From CALJFL01 sp039964455 (GTDB taxonomy: Bacteria > Pseudomonadota > Gammaproteobacteria > Pseudomonadales > Halieaceae), in contig JBDVXK010000021.1 of assembly GCA_039964455.1 (NCBI GenBank), positions 1-64,000 on the forward strand: 64,000 nucleotides of DNA, given 5' to 3'. The position numbers and the translations under genes are program-made. Positions 17,816 through 26,583 of this stretch are shown in pieces. How positions within the stretch are numbered: position 1 is the first letter of the stretch; each line of letters begins with the position of its first letter. The notes below the pieces were generated by a model. The model was not told the origin of the DNA. It searched no databases and saw nothing but the letters and a program-made list of their open reading frames with translations.

Positions 17816-17873
17816 GATTCCGTCGAAAACCTGTTATTTTGTCGCGCTATTTTTAGCCCAGAGGATCAATCCT

Positions 17874-19052
17874 GTGACAGCAAGCTTTTATCCACCACGA
17901 CGCACCCTGATGGGGCCCGGTCCCTCAGACGTTTCACCCCGAGTATTGGGCGCCCTTGGCAGACCAACCATTGGTCACCTGGACCCATTATTTGTCGACT
18001 TGATGGATGAGCTAAAGGGTCTGTTGCAATACGCCTTCCAAACCAGCAACGAGTTAACCATACCAATATCAGCTCCAGGCTCCGCCGGTATGGAAGCCTG
18101 TTTCGTTAACCTGGTGTCTCCGGGTGATACCGTTATTGTCTGCCAAAACGGTGTCTTCGGTGGGCGCATGAAGGAAAATGTTGAGCGCTGCGGCGCCACA
18201 GCCGTTATGGTGCAAGATGACTGGGGCCAACCGGTTGATCCAGCGAAAGTGGCTGCCGCCTTCGACCAGCATCCAGAAGCCTCTCTGCTGGCGTTTGTGC
18301 ACGCTGAGACGTCAACCGGTGTACGCAGTGACGCTCAGTCCCTGTGTACGCTGGCAAAAGAACATGGTGCATTGTCCATTGTAGACACAGTCACCTCTCT
18401 TGCCGGTATAGAACTGAAAGTTGATGACTGGGGCGCCGATGCCGTGTATTCCGGCACCCAGAAATGTCTGTCCTGCATTCCCGGTATTTCGCCAGTGACC
18501 TTCAGCCCTGCTGCGGTTGAACGTATCAACGCTCGCACAACAAGTGTGCAAAGTTGGTTTTTGGATATGAAACTGGTTATGGGCTATTGGGGCGGCTCTA
18601 GCAAACGTGCCTATCACCACACAGCTCCGGTAAACGACCTATATGCACTGCATGAGTCACTGGTCATGCTGCAGGAAGAAGGGTTAGAGGCGTCGCATGC
18701 CCGTCATCGGCATAATCATCTGGCACTTGTCGCCGGACTGGAGGCGATGGGGCTGGCTATGGCAGTTGAACCAGAGTATCGCCTACCGCAGCTCAATTCG
18801 GTGCTGATACCCGAGGGGGTTGACGATGCGGCTGCCAGAAATGCACTCCTGAATGAATACAATCTGGAAATAGGCGCTGGCCTGGGTGCGCTGGCGGGTA
18901 AAACTTGGCGTATTGGCCTGATGGGTTTTGCCAGTAACGAAAAGAATGTGTTGCTATGCCTGACAGCATTGGAAGCGGTCCTGGGGCGTCAGGGCATCGA
19001 CATACCGGCGGGCGCGGGCTTAGCCGCCGCCAAGGAAGTGTTCGGGCGCTGA
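17874..19052 (+). CDS. Alanine/serine-glyoxylate aminotransferase family protein
   Basis: A 392-residue class V PLP-dependent aminotransferase. Characteristic stretches are LMGPGPSDVSPRVL at the N-terminus, ISAPGSAGMEAC (PLP phosphate loop), VDTVTSLAG with the PLP-contact Asp, and SGTQKCLS with the Schiff-base lysine at about 197. Family members transfer amino groups from alanine, serine or phosphonates (aminoethylphosphonate) to glyoxylate or pyruvate. The PLP frame is intact but donor preference is unclear. The start is GTG at 17874, preceded by AGAGGAT. The 3' end overlaps the convergent DUF457 gene by 33 bp, so any terminator lies inside coding sequence. Confidence 0.9.
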   Translation: MTASFYPPRRTLMGPGPSDVSPRVLGALGRPTIGHLDPLFVDLMDELKGLLQYAFQTSNELTIPISAPGSAGMEACFVNLVSPGDTVIVCQNGVFGGRMKENVERCGATAVMVQDDWGQPVDPAKVAAAFDQHPEASLLAFVHAETSTGVRSDAQSLCTLAKEHGALSIVDTVTSLAGIELKVDDWGADAVYSGTQKCLSCIPGISPVTFSPAAVERINARTTSVQSWFLDMKLVMGYWGGSSKRAYHHTAPVNDLYALHESLVMLQEEGLEASHARHRHNHLALVAGLEAMGLAMAVEPEYRLPQLNSVLIPEGVDDAAARNALLNEYNLEIGAGLGALAGKTWRIGLMGFASNEKNVLLCLTALEAVLGRQGIDIPAGAGLAAAKEVFGR

Positions 19053-20057
19053 ACCGCCCTTTCCGTTCATCATGGCCCACAGGGTCGACGCGCTTTCCTG
19101 GCGCGGGTCTCTATGCGTAATGTACCGGGCATGCCTGTCACTGGGCACACCCGGGACCAGTTCGATACTCCACAGGGCATCGACACGGTTAGGCACCATT
19201 GAATAGCGAATATCGATGACCCGGTTGGCATTGTCCGGGTCGCGAGCAATATACCCGTTACTGAACCATCGGAATCGCTCAATATCTATCGCCTGCTGCG
19301 AATCGCGTGCCAGCCATGGCAAGTCTCTGCCTATGTTCAGCTTCTCTACCGAGTCACCGGCAAAGATGCGCGAGTTAAAACCCACACGTACCGCATCCAC
19401 ATAAAAGCGGTCCTGTGTTTCATACACGATTTTCCACACCAGAATGTTGGCGAAGCTGGGCTTGGCCTCCAGACGCACAGGGGTGTGGCCACGGCTTTCC
19501 GCTAACGACTGACCCAGGTCTACCGCCATATTGCGATTCCATAAGCCCAGAGACAGGTAGACGACAGCCCATATCAACGCCAGCCTGGCCAGCATGGGCT
19601 GCTTGCGAAGCCCGGCAAAAAGCACCAGGAAAACAATAGGTAGCGAGAACACCGGATCGATCACAGATACTGTATTCCAGGCTATACGCGCATCACTGAA
19701 AGGCCAGAGCAGCATGGTGCCATAGGTCGTGCAGGCATCCAGTAGTGCATGCGTTGCATAACCCAATGTACAAAAGAGCAAGGTACGACCAAACGTCAGC
19801 TGCCAACGTTTGCCCAACAGTCCGTACAGCACCAGGGCGCAGAGCAGGCCGCCAAAGGGAATAAACACCAGCGCATGAGTGAACTGACGGTGGAATTCGA
19901 GAAACAACAGAGGATCGTTGGACGACCGGATCAGAACATCAAGATCCGGCGCCATCCCCGCGAGAAACCCCAGAATACCGGCCTTAACAGCCTCGTGTCT
20001 GGATGCAGTGGCCTGGGGTAGCGAGGCTCCCAGCACGCCCTGCGTCAGCGGATCCAT
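19020..20057 (-). CDS. DUF457 membrane-bound metal-dependent hydrolase
   Basis: A 345-residue inner-membrane protein of the YdjM/YbcI-like DUF457 family. The N-terminal motif DPLTQGVLGASL is followed by GFLAGMAPDLDVL, HRQFTHAL and LGYATHALLDACTTYGT, which supply the conserved His/Asp metal ligands amid several hydrophobic segments. The C-terminal third is a soluble extension. Family members in E. coli are LexA-regulated membrane proteins of unclear substrate. The start overlaps the stop of the upstream nitrobindin-like gene by one base (TGATG), so the two are coupled. No SOS-box-like sequence was noticed. Confidence 0.85.
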   Translation of the reverse strand: MDPLTQGVLGASLPQATASRHEAVKAGILGFLAGMAPDLDVLIRSSNDPLLFLEFHRQFTHALVFIPFGGLLCALVLYGLLGKRWQLTFGRTLLFCTLGYATHALLDACTTYGTMLLWPFSDARIAWNTVSVIDPVFSLPIVFLVLFAGLRKQPMLARLALIWAVVYLSLGLWNRNMAVDLGQSLAESRGHTPVRLEAKPSFANILVWKIVYETQDRFYVDAVRVGFNSRIFAGDSVEKLNIGRDLPWLARDSQQAIDIERFRWFSNGYIARDPDNANRVIDIRYSMVPNRVDALWSIELVPGVPSDRHARYITHRDPRQESASTLWAMMNGKGGSAPEHFLGGG

Positions 20058-20638
20058 CAGCCCACACGCTGCAAGGTATTGACATCGGAGTGATCAAAAG
20101 ACTTTTGGTCATAAATATCCAACAGGGTACTTTCCGTATAGCGCATGGTATCGCCCTGTACCGTCAAGGTATGACTAAAGGACAAGGTTCGCGCTTGCCG
20201 GAACATAAACGCCGGCTGCGCGATACCAAACTCATCGTCACCTGCCTTTGCCGTTACACTGAATACCAACTCTTCCGCCAGTGACGCTGGTGCGGCCAAG
20301 GTGCCGCCGGCAACCACAGCGACGCCACGAGGAATGGTAAAGTTTTCCACTATCGTATTGTCGGCTGGATCCCATAGCCAATAGCCAATTTGATCATGAA
20401 ACACTTCATCGTTGGATTTTCGGGTAACAACCTGATGGTAACGGACGACAGACAGGGTCTGCTGTTCAGCGTTGGTTACATCGCCCGCCGCCTCGAAAGT
20501 AATAACCTCGTAATAGGGATTGCGCTCAACGCCATCGGGTTCAGGCGAACGATCTACGCCTTTGTCTCCTTTCCATACACCCACCAGAGCCGCCAAAGGA
20601 CCATAGTCAATGTCTTCAATTACAGTTTCAGACCCCAT
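20057..20638 (-). CDS. Nitrobindin/THAP4-like heme-binding beta-barrel protein
   Basis: A 193-residue protein resembling the heme-binding FABP-like (DUF1794) fold. GPLAALVGVWKGDKG at about 13-27 is the characteristic start of the barrel. YYEVITFEAAGDV, then IGYWLWD and FTIPRGVAVVAGG, follow in the expected order. Nitrobindins bind heme through a C-terminal histidine, but I cannot identify it with confidence here, so heme binding is inferred. The ATG has GGAG about 8 bases upstream. It is coupled to the DUF457 membrane protein and divergent from an OmpA-like lipoprotein. Confidence 0.75.
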   Translation of the reverse strand: MGSETVIEDIDYGPLAALVGVWKGDKGVDRSPEPDGVERNPYYEVITFEAAGDVTNAEQQTLSVVRYHQVVTRKSNDEVFHDQIGYWLWDPADNTIVENFTIPRGVAVVAGGTLAAPASLAEELVFSVTAKAGDDEFGIAQPAFMFRQARTLSFSHTLTVQGDTMRYTESTLLDIYDQKSFDHSDVNTLQRVG

Positions 20639-20796
20639 TGATGCTCCATCTCGCTGTGAAAATTCACCGCATAAAGTACAGAAAAGCTTGTGCCAATGCT
20701 ACCGGGAGACGGATACTTATGGCGACCTACAGGGGAAACATTCCGAAGAAACCGCGGTCAAAGAAATCAGGACTAACGACAATCAGGAGTGACACC

Positions 20797-21435
20797 ATGC
20801 AAAAAATCGCAGGATTAGCGATAGCTGGCGCAATGATACTTGCCGGCTGCACCACAAACCCCTATACAGGCGAGCAACAGGCCAGCAAAGCCGCCACCTA
20901 TGGGGCCGGCGCTGCCGCAGTCTGTGGCCTGGTGGGAGCTATCGACTCCGGTAAGCATGCCCGTAACGCTGCCTTGGGCTGCGGTATCGTTGGTGCCGGT
21001 GTTGGCGCCTACATGGATGTGCAGGAAGCAAAGCTTCGAGAGCAACTGGAGGGCACCGGAGTGAGAGTGGTCCGCGAAGGCGACAACATTCGTCTGGTGA
21101 TGCCGGGAAACATTACTTTCCAGACAGATTCCTACAACCTACGCGGTGATTTCTACCCCGTGCTTAACTCAGTGGGAGAGGTGCTTTCCAAATATGGGGA
21201 CACTACCATTCGAGTGAGCGGCCATACCGACAATACTGGCAGTCGTTCGTATAACCAGACATTATCAGAGCGTCGTGCGAGCAGCGTTGCCGACTATCTG
21301 GTTACCCGGGAAGTCCTACGCTCAAGAATGCTGGTCCAGGGGCTGGCCTTTGATCAACCGATCGCCGACAACAGCACCAGCTCGGGTCGCGCGCAAAACC
21401 GCAGGGTCGAGCTCTATATTTTGCCCCAGCAGTGA
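20797..21435 (+). CDS. OmpA-family (YiaD-like) outer-membrane lipoprotein
   Basis: From the ATG at 20797, with AGGAGTG upstream, the protein is 212 residues and starts with MQKIAGLAIAGAMILAGC, a lipoprotein signal with lipobox ILAGC. A glycine/alanine-rich segment resembling the glycine-zipper of YMGG/YiaD proteins follows, at about 25-75. The C-terminal OmpA domain carries VSGHTDNTGS and NQTLSERRASSVADYL, which bind the meso-diaminopimelate of peptidoglycan, and ends QNRRVEL. It likely tethers the outer membrane to murein. An ATG far upstream (20638) gives a cationic leader with no signal and is rejected. Confidence 0.93.
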   Translation: MQKIAGLAIAGAMILAGCTTNPYTGEQQASKAATYGAGAAAVCGLVGAIDSGKHARNAALGCGIVGAGVGAYMDVQEAKLREQLEGTGVRVVREGDNIRLVMPGNITFQTDSYNLRGDFYPVLNSVGEVLSKYGDTTIRVSGHTDNTGSRSYNQTLSERRASSVADYLVTREVLRSRMLVQGLAFDQPIADNSTSSGRAQNRRVELYILPQQ

Positions 21436-21445
21436 TAAACCGCGG

Positions 21446-22879
21446 TCAGCTCGTTGCCTCTCGTTGAGCAAGGCGCTCAACGTTGGCTTCGTGATCACTT
21501 TGTGAAATACGGTAGGCAAACATGACTACCAGCATCAATATGTAAAAGACGAAAAGCGTGGGCGCGAATAGAAGTCCCAGATTAAAAATGATCTGGGGTT
21601 CTACTTCCCCTGGTACCGCATTTTCGGGAAACTGAACCAGCGTTAGTAGTGTGGTTGTCATCAGCACACCCATGCCAGAAACACTTTTGCGCACGAGACT
21701 GCGAGCGGCGAAAAACACCCCTTCAGAACGACGTCCGGTGCGCAACTCACTTTCTTCAACCACGTCGGCGATCATACTATCGACAAGAATAGCCTGAGAA
21801 ACGATCAACATAATATCCACAAAATTCATAATAAGAATCGTGTAAAAAAGCTCGGGAGTATTGTTTAGCGGAAACAATTCCACGCTGCGCAACAAATAAG
21901 GGCTGACGCCAATGCTCGCGGCTAGAAAGCCAATAGTGATGGCCGCATATTTCTTACCCAGGCGGCGGCTGGCAAACGGGGCCACGTAAAAGGCAAGCAA
22001 TGCAGACCCAAATAAGGAAAGGCTTATTAAGGACAGTTGCTTATTGTTGAATTCCCAGTAAAAGCTCGACACATAAATATTCATAGAAGCCGACAATCCG
22101 GCTGCCATCGCGCCGAAAACAGAGGCTATAAAAAGCGCCAGGAACGACTTATTCTTCAAAGTGTCCAGCGTCTCTCTCAAAACTGAGCCCAAGCCAGGCA
22201 AATGGCGGACAGGCGGTTTGTGCAGCCGTGGAATATGTCGATGCGTGCCCAGGGATGAGGCAAGCACCGCAAGAAACATGACTACACTCGCCACCAAGCC
22301 GTAAGTTGAATAACCCTCTTTATTGAGCACACCTATCGCTTGCTCCTCAGTGGGCACAAGGAAAACTGCGTAGGCTATAACAGACATAGCAAGTCCGCCC
22401 CACCATCCGAAAAAATGCCGATAACTCAGAAACGTCGTTCGCTGGTGGTAGTCATCAGTTAACTCCGCAACCAATGAGGAGCTGGGCACTTCGTACAAAG
22501 TTATAAACAAACGCACCATGATCGCCATGACAAGGAACCAGGCGAAAAGCAATCCATCCGACAAATTTTCCGGGGGATTCCACAACAGAAAATAGGAGAT
22601 AGCCACGGGCAGCAGGGACGCATACATAAAGGGGTGTCTTCGGCCCCAGCGGCTTCGACAATTGTCAGATAGGCTGCCTACCAGAGGGTCTGATACAGCA
22701 TCCACCAGCAAGGCCACAAAAATTCCCGCCCCTACCCATTGTTGAGGCAGACCAAGCACCTGGTTGTAATACAAGAGCAAAAAATAGGAAAAGCCGCCAT
22801 CCTTGACCCCATAAGCGACAGCGCCGACGCCATAAAACAACTTGGTCAATCGTGACTCTGTATCCCGCTTAATGGTCAT
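21446..22879 (-). CDS. MFS transporter, GPH sugar:cation symporter family
   Basis: A 477-residue, twelve-segment secondary transporter from the ATG at 22879. The start overlaps the tamB stop by one base (TGATG), and the 22-codon extension is rejected. The early stretch KLFYGVGAVAYGVKDGG and the loop DPLVGSLSDNCRSRWGRRHPFM match the glycoside-pentoside-hexuronide:cation symporter group. The latter is the typical D-x-G-x-x-D-x-x-R-x-R-x-G-R-R signature. Relatives move disaccharides, but some marine members are associated with lipids or sterols. Placement directly behind tamAB is not usual, and a link to envelope assembly is unproven. Confidence 0.92.
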   Translation of the reverse strand: MTIKRDTESRLTKLFYGVGAVAYGVKDGGFSYFLLLYYNQVLGLPQQWVGAGIFVALLVDAVSDPLVGSLSDNCRSRWGRRHPFMYASLLPVAISYFLLWNPPENLSDGLLFAWFLVMAIMVRLFITLYEVPSSSLVAELTDDYHQRTTFLSYRHFFGWWGGLAMSVIAYAVFLVPTEEQAIGVLNKEGYSTYGLVASVVMFLAVLASSLGTHRHIPRLHKPPVRHLPGLGSVLRETLDTLKNKSFLALFIASVFGAMAAGLSASMNIYVSSFYWEFNNKQLSLISLSLFGSALLAFYVAPFASRRLGKKYAAITIGFLAASIGVSPYLLRSVELFPLNNTPELFYTILIMNFVDIMLIVSQAILVDSMIADVVEESELRTGRRSEGVFFAARSLVRKSVSGMGVLMTTTLLTLVQFPENAVPGEVEPQIIFNLGLLFAPTLFVFYILMLVVMFAYRISQSDHEANVERLAQREATS

Positions 22880-25800
22880 CAGTTGATATCGAAGCTGTAA
22901 TAGAGATCGATTGAGTTCTCCAGACGGCTGACCACTTCCAGCCAAAGTCGAGTTTGCAGGTAGAATCGCGCGGTCAGCACATTGATCGGCTCGTAGAGTC
23001 CCACACCGTAAGACAAATAGATACGTTCGCCGATAAAGCCTCCAAGCGTTGCTGCTGTATCATCAGCGGTGCCATCGGAACCAAACTCAACATTGTTGAT
23101 CCCTGGAATACTATTTATTCCGGACATAACACCAGATTGATTCACTACCCCTGTACCCAAAGACAGAGCGACCGCGGTCCCATCAGCGCTGGCACCGGAA
23201 TCAAGGCCCCGCCCCCTGACGAGATAAGAAAGCGCTTCGGTTTGAGGCATCGCCGGATCAGAATAGACTTGCAGCACCGGTTCTTCGGCAGTGCCCTGCA
23301 CAGAAACACCTACTCGAACCTGCTCCAGGGTAATATCGCGCTCGGCCCGCAGGTTCAGCTCGGGATTCCCCGGTTCACCAACAAAGGCCACTGTTCCCTG
23401 CCTGATCTGCAGACGCTGTCCGTAAGCTCGAACCTCTCCCCCGACAACGTTCAAGCTACCAAATAGCTGTAGCGGACGCCCAAGCTCTTGTTGCAGCCGC
23501 AGGTCTCCCCCTACAATCGCGTCGATTTCACGCGCACGCACCCGGAACTGATCACGAATCTTGACTCGAACATTCAACTGCGTATCAAAGGGTCGCTGTT
23601 CTTTCAGAATGTTACCTGCGTAATCGACTTCCACAACATCAGAACTGATATCCACGCTGCCCTCTGGCAGCTGGTCGGGTTCCAGATGTCCACTATGCAC
23701 AGTGATGTCACCGTCCAGGTTAAGCAGTCCACGACTGAAAGCCAGTGTAAGCTCTTGTGAGATCTCGGCCTCACTATCCGGTGGCAGCAGTAGCTTATGC
23801 CTCTTGCCGGAGATAGCGAGTTGCAACTCCTGCTGCGGCAGTAGCAAATCACCGTCCAGTAAAAGCTCCCCGCCGCCAAACAGGCCGCCCCCTGAAATGG
23901 CAGCACGGTCACCTGTCAAAACAACGTCCAAATCAAGATCAGTGAGTGCCGTTGGGTTGCCATGCATCGCCATGGCGCCCTCAGAGAGCCGCAGTCGACC
24001 ATTGCCGCTGGGCTTGTCGATCGTGCCTGCCAGGTCAACCCGCCCCGTGAGCCCCCCCTCCAGGCGAGCCAGGGACGGCAAAAAGGGTCGCATCGCCGCC
24101 AATCGCAAATCTTTCAGATCAATCTCACCCGTTATTGCATCGGTTCGTTGGCCCGGGAGGTTCAGCTTGAGCGACAGGCTACCAGCGTCGTCACGCTGCA
24201 AATCTCCACGCAGTACCAGGCCATTAGCCTCCCGCTTTACCTCGGCGGTCACGTTATCCCAGGCAACGGTGGCAGAATCCTCGTCACTGTAGTGGCGAGT
24301 AAAACGGCCATTACGAAGCTCCGCTTTCATCAACAATTTTGGCTCCCCGTCAGGTGACCAACTGCTGGCCAGAGTTGCCGCTAAAGTCCCGCCGGTTTCC
24401 ATCCCGGCGGGAAAAAAGTTAGCCATAAAGCCGATATCGCCATCGAGAGACGCATCGATATTTCCTGAGGAACCCAGAATCAACGGATCGCGACTGCACA
24501 GCCTCGCCTCGGGCCCGCGCCAGCAATGGCCGCGCAAGCTCAGGGAGGCTTTATCAGACAGCCACTCAAGCCCAACGGGGTCGGAGAGTGTCCAAGTGCC
24601 CAGCACCGAGTCTAGCGATGCCGGCTCAATGCGGCCCTGCCAATCATTGCCATTTCGTTGTCCACGAACAACAATCTGGCCATCTATATCGCCCTGCAAA
24701 TCGAGTACTGCGCGCTGTATTTCTGTATCGCCCCGCAGCGACAGTTCGAGGCGCTCAAGGCTGCGCTCCCCCATGGTAAGTTCATGCAGGCCAAGCATGC
24801 CGTTATAGGGCATGTTATCTGCTAGCGAGGCATCGACTTCAATATCAACACGGCGCGCTTGCAGGTTTTCCCAGGCAGCATTCTCGATGCTACCGCGTAG
24901 ACGCAGCCTGTCTGTTTCACCCGATAAAGTCGCCTCCAATGCAACCCTACCTCTGCTGCCCACCCGCCAACGAGACAGGTCATCCAGAGTGAGCAGCAGT
25001 TTGCCCGAGTCGGCACCGGAGGCCATTGTGCGCAGCTTCAGCAATGCACCATTAAACTCACCATCCAGCTGCCCCGCTGTCAGCAATCGGGACGAGGACA
25101 GCGCATAGCTGCCTCTGACAAAAGCAGGCAGCCCGTTAATATCGCCCTTCAAATCGATATTCTCAAGGCCCAGCACCCAACCGGAGTCATCCACCCTACC
25201 CTTGGCAGCCAATGCCCCCTGCACACTGCCTGCCAGCTGCTCGCTGAAAGACGGTAAATTCATGCCCGAGGAGCTGGCCGCCACCTTGAAATCGTAGCCA
25301 TCGCCATAGTCGAGTTGTCCTTGCAGGGCCAGCTCTGTACCGGTAGCTTTATCGGCGATCGTTGCCTCATCCAGCATGAGCCTACCCGCCTGGTGACTGC
25401 CCTGCGCATCAATACGAACTTCAGCAAACTCAGTGCCGCGTATATTGGCCTGCAATTCGAACAACTGGCTGTCCAGATTGCCATTTGCAGATACTGTGAG
25501 CGGCGATATCAACACAAGGCCAGTATCTTCAGCTGGAAAATCGGCAAGGCTACTCAGGTTCAAGTCTTCGGCCCAACTGGCCTGGGCCTCAAGCCAGAAA
25601 GGCAAGCCCGGAGACAATGACTGGATCGTTGCCGTGGCTGACAGCGCCTGCAAGCCAGGTGATCGCCCACTGATATCCAGCTCAGCCAGGCTACCTGTGA
25701 ATTCCAGGGCAAGTTCGCGATCGTGTAAGTGTGGCCAAATTGGCGGCTCTGCAACCGCGACACTCATGCTCGCGGTCAGCGGCCAGTCGTCGTACATAGA

Positions 25801-26583
25801 CATCTGGCCATTTAGTGCCACCTTACCCCAGTTTTCAGAGGTGATACTGCCATTATCGATTACGACTTGTTCACGCTGCCAATGGCCGGAAAATGTCAGT
25901 CTTTCATGTGTGTGAATAACGTCTGCAATCGACCAGGTCGGATGCTGTAGCACTAGATCATTCAGGACCAACTGCAAGGGCAGCGATAGCTGCGGCAGGA
26001 CTACCGCCTCTTCCAATGCCGTGCCTTCCTCGTCAGCCGTCAACGTGAGTCGTGCCGCATCAATTTGCACCGACTCAACTTCTACCTTTGAGTCTCTGAG
26101 CATTAGCGATGCTGTAGCCTGACCATTGGCCCATGTTCCGCCGGGCCAACCTACTGTTATTTCGCCGACCTCCAGCCGGTCAATATTGACCGGGACCGGA
26201 GCACGAAACAGTGGCTGCTGTGCAGCGGTAGCACTGTCATAAGGCTCTTCAACCGTCGAAGCGGTGTCTGCAGGCGCTACAGTGACATAGACCTTGTCAG
26301 CCTGCAGATGGTTCAGGCAGACCTCGCTGCGCCATAAGCAGGCGCTGTTCAATTGCAAGGTCACATCCCTGGCACCAATCTCAACCCCGGGTAGTCCAAG
26401 AGAAAGAGCGGAGAGCTTCAGGTCGCCCATCAACGTACCCGACTCGTGCTCCAGACTAACCGGCGCAATTCGACTGACTTGTGTCAACAGAAAACGACTT
26501 CCCGTTACGCTGAAAGGCAACGCCAGCACGACAACACACATAAGCGCGAGTGCCACGACAAGAATTCTCGCGCCCCGTCTCAA
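22879..26583 (-). CDS. tamB: Translocation and assembly module inner-membrane component TamB
   Basis: A 1234-residue DUF490 protein. It has an N-terminal membrane anchor (VVALALMCVVVLALPFSV) and a long repetitive beta-strand region that forms the periplasm-spanning groove. The conserved C-terminal domain contains ALSYLVRGRGL, GERIYLSYGVGLYEP and a terminal YYSFDIN-type strand. TamB spans from inner membrane to the outer-membrane barrel TamA and helps insert outer-membrane proteins and move phospholipids. The start is TTG at 26583, overlapping the tamA stop as TTGA, so tamA and tamB are translationally coupled. It is similar in size to the E. coli protein (about 1260). Confidence 0.95.
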   Translation of the reverse strand: MRRGARILVVALALMCVVVLALPFSVTGSRFLLTQVSRIAPVSLEHESGTLMGDLKLSALSLGLPGVEIGARDVTLQLNSACLWRSEVCLNHLQADKVYVTVAPADTASTVEEPYDSATAAQQPLFRAPVPVNIDRLEVGEITVGWPGGTWANGQATASLMLRDSKVEVESVQIDAARLTLTADEEGTALEEAVVLPQLSLPLQLVLNDLVLQHPTWSIADVIHTHERLTFSGHWQREQVVIDNGSITSENWGKVALNGQMSMYDDWPLTASMSVAVAEPPIWPHLHDRELALEFTGSLAELDISGRSPGLQALSATATIQSLSPGLPFWLEAQASWAEDLNLSSLADFPAEDTGLVLISPLTVSANGNLDSQLFELQANIRGTEFAEVRIDAQGSHQAGRLMLDEATIADKATGTELALQGQLDYGDGYDFKVAASSSGMNLPSFSEQLAGSVQGALAAKGRVDDSGWVLGLENIDLKGDINGLPAFVRGSYALSSSRLLTAGQLDGEFNGALLKLRTMASGADSGKLLLTLDDLSRWRVGSRGRVALEATLSGETDRLRLRGSIENAAWENLQARRVDIEVDASLADNMPYNGMLGLHELTMGERSLERLELSLRGDTEIQRAVLDLQGDIDGQIVVRGQRNGNDWQGRIEPASLDSVLGTWTLSDPVGLEWLSDKASLSLRGHCWRGPEARLCSRDPLILGSSGNIDASLDGDIGFMANFFPAGMETGGTLAATLASSWSPDGEPKLLMKAELRNGRFTRHYSDEDSATVAWDNVTAEVKREANGLVLRGDLQRDDAGSLSLKLNLPGQRTDAITGEIDLKDLRLAAMRPFLPSLARLEGGLTGRVDLAGTIDKPSGNGRLRLSEGAMAMHGNPTALTDLDLDVVLTGDRAAISGGGLFGGGELLLDGDLLLPQQELQLAISGKRHKLLLPPDSEAEISQELTLAFSRGLLNLDGDITVHSGHLEPDQLPEGSVDISSDVVEVDYAGNILKEQRPFDTQLNVRVKIRDQFRVRAREIDAIVGGDLRLQQELGRPLQLFGSLNVVGGEVRAYGQRLQIRQGTVAFVGEPGNPELNLRAERDITLEQVRVGVSVQGTAEEPVLQVYSDPAMPQTEALSYLVRGRGLDSGASADGTAVALSLGTGVVNQSGVMSGINSIPGINNVEFGSDGTADDTAATLGGFIGERIYLSYGVGLYEPINVLTARFYLQTRLWLEVVSRLENSIDLYYSFDIN

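Noticed and set aside
20638..20796. N-terminal extension of the OmpA-like gene
   Set aside because: The ATG at 20638 gives a basic leader without signal peptide and overlaps the divergent gene start; ATG 20797 has AGGAG and a lipobox.
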